DNA of 64,000 nt from Bacteroidia bacterium (GTDB taxonomy: Bacteria; Bacteroidota; Ignavibacteria; SZUA-365): NCBI GenBank assembly GCA_027493955.1, contig JAOSJT010000001.1:4388552-4452551 (forward strand), written 5' to 3'. Shown here one piece after another: positions 58,318 through 64,000 of this stretch (position 1 is the first letter of the stretch; the number at the start of each line of letters is the position of its first letter). Below the pieces are notes generated by a model that saw only the letters and a list, made by a program, of their open reading frames with translations, searched no databases and was not told the DNA's origin. Both the position numbers and the translations under genes were made by a program.

Positions 58318-58344
58318 CACCGCCCGCGGATAGTGCGGGCGGTG
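58318..58344 (-). terminator. Terminator of the YafK-like gene
   Basis: CACCGCCCGC (58318-58327) and GCGGGCGGTG (58335-58344) pair perfectly around a 7-base loop, 38 bases downstream of the minus-strand gene that ends at 58382. The stem is the same as at 60088-60113. Confidence 0.7.
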
Positions 58345-58381
58345 CGCCCTCGTCCCTTTCCCTCTGCACTCTGTGTCGGGA

Positions 58382-59086
58382 TCACTTGCCGGCGAAGTGT
58401 GCTTCCTGTACTTCAGCCGCCGGTGTGTCGTGAATAATCCATGTGCCGTCATCATCAAAGCTGTAGTGTTGCGGGATGCGCTTCACGATGGTCAGATAAT
58501 CCTCCAGCGGCTTGAGCCTTCGGATGCTGTCGTCCAGTGCCTCTTCGGTCGCCCAGGGCTGCACATTTCTGCTGGCCTTGAGACGTTCGCGCATTTCGAC
58601 TGGGATGTTGCCGGGAAGAATGACGAGTGTTATGCGCGGGACTTCCACCGCGGTCGGATCGCCTATCTGTTGATGAATGCGTTGCAAAAATGCATCATCG
58701 AGGGAAATGCTGTTGCGGTCGAGTGTCCGGCCTTTGACAGTGTATCGTTCGAATGTTCCGGGAATGGTCTCGAAGGTGAATCCGAGCTGTGTGCTGCCCT
58801 CATTGTCCGTCAAATGGAGAGGGAATATGCCTTCCGGAAGACGGCCGTCGCCAATGATGCTCGTTTTGCTCCCCGCAGGGAAGGTCCGCCAGATTTTGCC
58901 GTATTCCACCGCTTCGTAGCGGTCGAACTGATTCCGAATCATCAAAGTCGCTGCGCCGTCATATTTCCATACGACGATCAGTATGTCATTGGAGGAATCG
59001 TGTGTCCGGGCGGTTGAGGTAGAGTGAGAGAGGCCTCCTGCAAAGAGAACAAGAATTGCAGTGAGGATGATGCGATGGTTGTTCAT
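58382..59086 (-). CDS. YafK-like L,D-transpeptidase homologue lacking catalytic residues
   Basis: 234 residues. Signal peptide about 1-25. Residues 36-145 follow the YafK-type L,D-transpeptidase layout: IVVWKYDGAATLMI, then GDGRLPEGIFPL (79-90, matching the family GDGxTPEGxY). In the active-site segment YTVKGRTLDRNSISLDD (115-131), the expected His-Gly and Ser-x-Gly-Cys positions fall, without gaps, on Lys118-Gly119 and Asp123-Arg-Asn-Ser126. The C-terminal part (151-225: RITLVILPGNI, LKPLEDYLTI, DDDGTWII) also matches the family's tail. The fold appears kept and the catalytic Cys and His lost, so it is probably a pseudoenzyme that binds peptidoglycan or a partner. Confidence 0.65.
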   Translation of the reverse strand: MNNHRIILTAILVLFAGGLSHSTSTARTHDSSNDILIVVWKYDGAATLMIRNQFDRYEAVEYGKIWRTFPAGSKTSIIGDGRLPEGIFPLHLTDNEGSTQLGFTFETIPGTFERYTVKGRTLDRNSISLDDAFLQRIHQQIGDPTAVEVPRITLVILPGNIPVEMRERLKASRNVQPWATEEALDDSIRRLKPLEDYLTIVKRIPQHYSFDDDGTWIIHDTPAAEVQEAHFAGK

Positions 59087-59390
59087 GGAATACTCCGCTG
59101 GAAAACAATGATGAATTCAGTGAAATATGTCGCGATGAATCAACCGGGCTCCGTTTCTATGGCAGGATGCGATGTCATATGGTTACTTGCATATTTTGTG
59201 CCAAACTTGATAAATGTGATTGCCGGCCTGAAAAGCATAGTTACATTGCAGACCGTGAATATCGCTCACTTTGGCGTGAAATATCCGCGCGATACTGCCT
59301 ATCCCCATTCCTCTTCCGCCGAGGTGGATTCGATACGCAGAAAACATCACACGGAACATTGCACAATCCGGCATCGTTTAATAAGGCTCT
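59087..59390. other. Divergent intergenic region upstream of the YafK-like gene and the broken methyltransferase
   Basis: About 300 bases with no recognised gene. It must contain the promoter of the YafK-like gene. Short open frames on both strands match nothing known. Confidence 0.4.
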
Positions 59391-60064
59391 GTGCGCGTGG
59401 TATACACTTTGAAACACGAGAGTTCCGAGATAGACAGAAAAGTCAGTGATACCAGGTATGCATGGATAGAAAGTGATGCGCGTCGGTACGCGCATGAATC
59501 GGAGAGGTCGGAGGCACAGTACGGCGCGTTTCTCGGACATCGGAAACAGACTCCGTCTCCCGCGCGGATACTCGATGTGGGAGCGGGTCCGGGGTCGCTC
59601 ACCGCGCGCATAGCGATGTGTTTTCCCTCGGCCGCTTTCACGGCGCTGAAAGTATCACCCGTAATGATGCAGTAGGGTAGAGACTATATCGCCCAGCGCG
59701 ATTTACAGTGTCGCGTAGAGTATGTGCAGGTGGACGCGGGTCCGTGGGCGCGATGAATGATATCGGACGCTATGATCTTATCTGCAGTTGTTTTTCCATG
59801 CATGAGTGGAAAGACCCGCGCCGCGTCGTGATGCAGCTTCGCAGCATACTCGCTCCGGGAGGCAGCATGCTCCTGCGCGACCTTCGCCGGATTCCATGGC
59901 TGACGTGGCTTCCGCTGCGGCTTCCGATGCTCGAATCAATTCGTGCCTCCGACACCGTGGAGGAAGTGCGGAAGGAGTTGAGCCGATTGCCCGATTCAGA
60001 TGTAACGGTGCAAGCGGATGCCCCCTTCATGCTGACAGTGAAAATCCGCGCGACGGGACTGTGA
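59391..60064 (+). pseudogene. Class I SAM-dependent methyltransferase, disrupted
   Basis: The first frame (from GTG 59391) runs to TAG at 59673-59675 and carries the AdoMet loop RILDVGAGPGSLTARIA. Beyond the stop, the same frame still reads as methyltransferase (GRDYIAQRDLQCRVEYVQVDA), then ends at TGA 59754-59756. The rest of the enzyme continues in another frame from about 59753 (MNDIGRYDLICSCFSMHEWKDP, then LAPGGSMLLRDL) to 60064. So it needs both one nonsense change and one frameshift to be read through. Either the gene is decaying, or the assembly has errors here. A terminator follows. Confidence 0.8.
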
Positions 60065-60087
60065 CGCTTCGTCGCATCGAACAAGAG

Positions 60088-60113
60088 CACCGCCCGCACA
60101 TTCGCGGGCGGTG
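60088..60113 (+). terminator. Terminator after the methyltransferase pseudogene
   Basis: CACCGCCCGC (60088-60097) pairs with GCGGGCGGTG (60104-60113), 6-base loop, followed by TTGTTT. It is identical in stem to 58318-58344. Confidence 0.75.
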
Positions 60114-60160
60114 TTGTTTACAGGAGGCGGTCCGCAAGAAATCCTGGCTCTGTGGGGAGG

Positions 60161-63100
60161 TTATCCGGAGTATGTGTCGCGGACGGTGCGCATCCCGAAA
60201 CGGTAGAACAGCGCCGGTATGACGATCATGTTCAACGCCGTGGAGGTCAGCAGGCCGCCCAGAATGACGATGGCCATGGGCGCTTCGATTTCCTTGCCGG
60301 GTTCATCCATCCCGAAAGCGAGGGGCAGCAGCGCGAGCGCGGTGGTGAGCGCCGTCATGATGACCGGGCTGAGACGTTCGAGCGAACCGCGTTGCACCGC
60401 ATCGCGAAGCGCACAACCTTCATCGAGCAATCGCTGATAATGCGCTATCATCAAAATTCCGTTCCGTGTCGCGATTCCGAATAAGGTGATGAAGCCCACC
60501 AGCGCGGCCACGTTGATCACGCCACCCATGAAGAGCACCGCCCATATCCCGCCGATCAGCGCCAGCGGCAGGTTTGCCATAATGAGAACGGAGAGTTTGA
60601 AGGAGCGGAATTCCATGAACAGAATGATGAAAATCGCGAAAATGGAAAGCACGCTCAGTCCTGTGATCACGCGCGTCGCGTTTGCTTCGCTTTCGAACTG
60701 TCCTCCGAGTTCATAAAAATATCCGCGCGGAAATTTCACATTCGCTTTCAGACGTTCCTGTATTTCGCTTACTGTCGAGTGCAGGTCGCGTCCATCCACA
60801 TTAGCCTGGACGACCATTTTTCGCTGAACATTTTCACGACCGATGGAATGCGGACCGAACGCGTAGCGAATATCCGCAAGTTGTCTGAGCTGGACGCGTG
60901 CGCCCTGCGGTGTATCCACGAGGGCATTGCGTATCGCCTCGATGTCGCCCCGGGATTGGGCGTCGTAGCGCACGACAAGATCGTAGCTGACGTTGCCTTC
61001 CAGAATTTTGGACACCGCTTCGCCGGCAAACGCCGCATCGATCACATCAGCGAGCGTCGCGGAGGACACTCCGTAGCGGGCCATTGCGGACCGATCGAAG
61101 CGAATCGCAACCTGCGGCACGTTCATCTGTTGTTCGATGGCGAGATCCACAATCCCGTCGACGGATTCCATCTCAATACGGGCCGCTTCTGCGAGATGAG
61201 ACAGCTCCGTCAGACCCGGACCGAACAATTTGAGAGCAATGTTCGCACGCGATCCGGAGAGCATGTGGTCGATGCGATGTCCGAGCGGCTGACCGATGGT
61301 CGCGTTCGTACCGGGTAGAGAGGCCAGGGCGTTGCGCACCGCTTTCAGAAAATCCTGTCTGGAACGATCACCTAGTGTATAACGGACGTCAAGCTCCGAT
61401 ACGTTGGAGCCCTGGGCATGCTCATCCAGTTCGGCGCGTCCGGTCCGTCGGGCTGTACCCTCCACCTCCGGCAGCGCGAGCAATTCCCGTTCGGCTCTGC
61501 GACCAATAGCGTCGGATTGATCGAGCGACGTACCCGGCATGGTGACCAGCGAAATGGTGAGTGATCCCTCGTTGAACTCCGGGAGAAAAGACCGTCCCAG
61601 AAAAGGTACGGTGCCCACCGCCGTCACAAGAAGTATGATCGCGGCACTGAATATCAAGCCGTGACGGGGCAGGGTGTACGTCAGCGTACGGTCGTACATG
61701 CGTTTCAGTATGCGAACGACTCGACTGTCTCCCGCGTCTGTAGCTTTCACCGATGCAGGCAACAGGTAAGAACTCAGCACCGGAGTAATGGTTACCGCGA
61801 CGAGCAGGGATGCAAGTATGCTCGTGACGTATGCGATACCCATGGGCAGGAGCAGGCGACCCTCCAAACCGCTTAGGAAGAAGAGCGGCAGGAATACGAT
61901 GATGATGATAAACGTGGCATGCACCATTGGGGACATGATTTCGAGCGATGCCTGTACGATCACCGATGACGCGGGCTCCCGCTGTTCCGTTTCCAGGGCG
62001 GCGTTGAGACGCAGGCGGCGATAGACGTTTTCCACGTACACGATCGCGTCGTCCACCAGAGCACCGATGGCGATTGCCATTCCGCCAAGCGTCATGGTGT
62101 TGATCGCAATGTCCAGTGCCTGGAACACGACGAAGGTGGCCAGCAGAGAGAGCGGTATCGCCAGCACGGACAGAATCGTGATGCGCACGTTTCCGAGGAA
62201 GAGGAGCAGAATGAGAATGACGAGTATCGCTCCGTCACGCAGCGCTGAAATCACGTTGTCTATCGCGCGCGTGATAAAATCCGCTTGCCGGAATACATGC
62301 GTGTCGATGGTAATGTCCGGAGGTAATTGGTCCGTCAGCCCCGCCACCGCAGCATCGATCTTTTCCGTCAGTTCGAGCGTGTTCGCGTTCGGCTGTTTTT
62401 GCACGATCAGCAGTACGGCGGGACGGCCGTCGATAGAGGCCGTGCCGAGGCGGGGTGCTTCGCCGATAGCGACGTCGGCGACCGAACGCAGAAGTATGGG
62501 AATGCCGTTGCGGGTGGCGACAACCGAGTTGCCGAGTTCCCCGATGTCGTGGATGCGGCCCATCCCGCGTATGAGATATTCTGTTCCGCGATCATTGTAT
62601 ATACCGCCCGACGAGGTTGCATTCGCGCCCTGGACGGCGCGGAGTACATCTTCAAGTGTAAGATCATAGGCGGAGAGTTTTTGCGGTGACACATGGACCT
62701 GATATTCCTTCTGTGCGCCGCCCATGGGAATGATCTGCGCAACACCGGGAATTGCAAGCAATCGGTGACGCACCAGACGCTCGGCGGCTTCGCGAATACG
62801 CATTTCGGCACCTTTGTCATCAGCCCGGCCTCCGCGATGGCGCATACCGACAAGCATGATTTCGCCCATGATCGATGTGACCGGAGCGAGCACGGGAGGA
62901 TCGGCGCGGTCGGGAAGTACAGCCGTGACCAACTGCAATTTCTCGTTCACGATTTGCCTCGCAAGGAAGACGTCCATGTCCCAATCAAATTCCACCCACA
63001 CGATGGATATGCCGGCCGCGCTCGACGAGCGGACGCGGCGGACACCGTTCGCGCCGTTCAGCGCCGTTTCGATAGGGAAGGAAATCAGAAGTTCCACTTC

Positions 63101-63277
63101 CTCCGCGGCCATGCCGTGCGCTTCGGTCAATACCGTGACCGTCGGTGCAGTGAGGTCCGGGAACACATCCACCGGCAGGCGTATCGCGATGATCGATCCG
63201 AAGATTATCGTCGCGACGGTTGTCAGTAGAACGAGCAGTTTATTTCGCAGCGAGAATTGCAACAATGCACTGAACAT
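60161..63277 (-). CDS. RND efflux pump of the heavy-metal (CusA/CzcA-like) group
   Basis: 1038 residues from ATG 63277 (GTG 63283 is in frame). The N-terminal loop PVDVFPDLTAPTVTVLTEAHG (about residues 33-53) and GYFYELGGQFESEANATR in the second half are typical of HME-RND pumps. Helix 4 reads IGALVDDAIVYVENVYRRL, with two adjacent aspartates like multidrug (HAE1) pumps rather than the single DGA of CzcA. FGIATRNGILMIAHYQRL lies in the C-terminal half. Together with the adaptor gene just upstream it should export a metal ion or small molecule. The substrate is not clear. Confidence 0.9.
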   Translation of the reverse strand: MFSALLQFSLRNKLLVLLTTVATIIFGSIIAIRLPVDVFPDLTAPTVTVLTEAHGMAAEEVELLISFPIETALNGANGVRRVRSSSAAGISIVWVEFDWDMDVFLARQIVNEKLQLVTAVLPDRADPPVLAPVTSIMGEIMLVGMRHRGGRADDKGAEMRIREAAERLVRHRLLAIPGVAQIIPMGGAQKEYQVHVSPQKLSAYDLTLEDVLRAVQGANATSSGGIYNDRGTEYLIRGMGRIHDIGELGNSVVATRNGIPILLRSVADVAIGEAPRLGTASIDGRPAVLLIVQKQPNANTLELTEKIDAAVAGLTDQLPPDITIDTHVFRQADFITRAIDNVISALRDGAILVILILLLFLGNVRITILSVLAIPLSLLATFVVFQALDIAINTMTLGGMAIAIGALVDDAIVYVENVYRRLRLNAALETEQREPASSVIVQASLEIMSPMVHATFIIIIVFLPLFFLSGLEGRLLLPMGIAYVTSILASLLVAVTITPVLSSYLLPASVKATDAGDSRVVRILKRMYDRTLTYTLPRHGLIFSAAIILLVTAVGTVPFLGRSFLPEFNEGSLTISLVTMPGTSLDQSDAIGRRAERELLALPEVEGTARRTGRAELDEHAQGSNVSELDVRYTLGDRSRQDFLKAVRNALASLPGTNATIGQPLGHRIDHMLSGSRANIALKLFGPGLTELSHLAEAARIEMESVDGIVDLAIEQQMNVPQVAIRFDRSAMARYGVSSATLADVIDAAFAGEAVSKILEGNVSYDLVVRYDAQSRGDIEAIRNALVDTPQGARVQLRQLADIRYAFGPHSIGRENVQRKMVVQANVDGRDLHSTVSEIQERLKANVKFPRGYFYELGGQFESEANATRVITGLSVLSIFAIFIILFMEFRSFKLSVLIMANLPLALIGGIWAVLFMGGVINVAALVGFITLFGIATRNGILMIAHYQRLLDEGCALRDAVQRGSLERLSPVIMTALTTALALLPLAFGMDEPGKEIEAPMAIVILGGLLTSTALNMIVIPALFYRFGMRTVRDTYSG

Positions 63278-63304
63278 GATCACACCTGTATTTGAGCGAA
63301 TGAG

Positions 63305-64000
63305 CTAGTGAGCATGACCGTGTTCCGGCACACTGCCGGAAAGCGATGCAAGCCGTACCAACTGAGCGCCTCTGTTTACGATACGCTCTCCTGCGTCAAG
63401 GCCGTCAAGAACCTCCACATAGACCTCGCCATAGCGTCCGGGCTTGACCCTCCTGCGCTCAAAGGCCTCGCCCTCTTTCTGCACATACACGATATGCACG
63501 CCGTCGCCTTCATCGATGATCGCCGAGCGCGGAACCGCAAGTACAGGCTGTGCGGAGCCGAATTCGATGCGGGTGTCGGCGTACAGACCAATGGAAAGCG
63601 CCTTTCCGGGATTGTCGAATTCGAATGCCACGTACAAGGTTCGGGTTGCCGGGTCAAGGACCTTGCCCGTGGACAGCAGGCGTCCGTTCAGAGCACTGAC
63701 TCGATAGGGTGTATCAAATCCCTCGGCTTCGAACCACGCGTCCGAAATGTTGCCCGCAGCGGACGCATGCGGTGCCGGGAGACGGGCGCTGAGCACCAAC
63801 CGCGAGGGATCGGCGAGAACGAATAATTGTTGTCCCGCAGTGATATGTTGGCCGGGACGCACGTTGATCCGTTCCACGATGCCGCTGATGGGCGCAGTAA
63901 TACGGAGTGTGGCGTCGGCGCTGCCGGCTTCCCATGATGCGGATTTTTTCAACAAGTCATACCCCGCGCGTGCGGCATCGTAGCGGTGCCGCGCCGTCTC
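63305..64000 (-). CDS. RND efflux adaptor (membrane fusion protein), 5' end outside the window
   Basis: The frame stays open to the window edge, so the N-terminal part is missing. Seen: the end of a coiled-coil hairpin (ARHRYDAARAGYDLLKK), the second half-lipoyl piece RITAPISGIVERINVRPGQH, beta-barrel strands (LSIGLYADTRIEFGSAQP), the membrane-proximal domain with VKPGRYGEVYVEVLDGLDAGE, and a His-containing end (PEHGHAH). The His tail could touch metal, fitting an HME pump. It is 27 bases upstream of the pump gene, so the two form an operon. Confidence 0.9.
   Translation of the reverse strand, partial: ETARHRYDAARAGYDLLKKSASWEAGSADATLRITAPISGIVERINVRPGQHITAGQQLFVLADPSRLVLSARLPAPHASAAGNISDAWFEAEGFDTPYRVSALNGRLLSTGKVLDPATRTLYVAFEFDNPGKALSIGLYADTRIEFGSAQPVLAVPRSAIIDEGDGVHIVYVQKEGEAFERRRVKPGRYGEVYVEVLDGLDAGERIVNRGAQLVRLASLSGSVPEHGHAH

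Noticed and set aside
59673-59675. TAG in the methyltransferase as a recoded codon
   Set aside because: A separate frameshift is also needed 80 bases later, and no recoding element is visible. Decay or error is simpler.

Overview
The window comes from a moderately GC-rich, Gram-negative bacterium of the Bacteroidota/Ignavibacteriota/Kapabacteria (FCB) type. At least six gene products end in a type IX secretion (Por/T9SS) sorting domain with the ANYPNPFN-like opening. The -10 boxes of the clearest promoter extend to the Bacteroidota-like TAnnTTTG. MurE carries the DNPR signature of the meso-diaminopimelate enzyme. The genome is not identified from sequence alone. No tRNA, rRNA, CRISPR array, insertion sequence or phage gene was recognised.

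Layout: (1) 1-9482 (+): the tail of a secreted sorting-domain protein, a secreted M1 aminopeptidase with HEAT-like repeats, secD-secF, a lone STAS protein, purA and a coupled DUF1611 gene. (2) 9491-10411 (-): a CaCA-family cation exchanger. (3) 10808-29166 (+): a complete division and cell wall (dcw) cluster: mraZ, rsmH, ftsL, ftsI (with two PASTA domains), murE, murF, mraY, murD, ftsW, murG, an unknown PH-like membrane gene, murC, murB, ftsQ, ftsA, ftsZ. Most junctions are 4-base stop/start overlaps. An MraZ operator of four TGGGN-type boxes in exact 10-bp phase overlaps the promoter. ftsA and ftsZ are separated by a 16-unit heptanucleotide array. (4) 29343-34378 (+): secreted proteins, including a predicted papain-like cysteine peptidase with TIG domains. 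(5) 34861-42149 (+): an RND efflux adaptor and pump, a hemerythrin, a Gdx-type SMR exporter, a DHFR-like reductase and a small membrane protein. (6) 42430-52666 (-): an outer-membrane protein and three tandem ~1000-residue secreted von Willebrand A proteins. (7) 53026-60113: a large secreted protein, a DUF4153 membrane protein, a YafK-like L,D-transpeptidase homologue without its catalytic residues, and a broken methyltransferase. (8) 60161-64000 (-): a heavy-metal-type RND pump and the start of its adaptor.

SecDF and the dcw cluster are conserved core functions: protein export, precursor synthesis (MurC-F, MraY, MurG), septal polymerisation and crosslinking (FtsW/FtsI) and the Z ring (FtsZ/FtsA/FtsQ/FtsL). 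The accessory half is mainly cell-surface proteins and efflux. Short tandem repeats with a period of seven bases, in three sequence families, occur in several intergenic regions and in one case run into the end of a gene. The most unusual items are these heptamer arrays, the VWA triplication, the pseudo-L,D-transpeptidase, the cysteine-peptidase/TIG protein and the unknown gene inside the dcw cluster.
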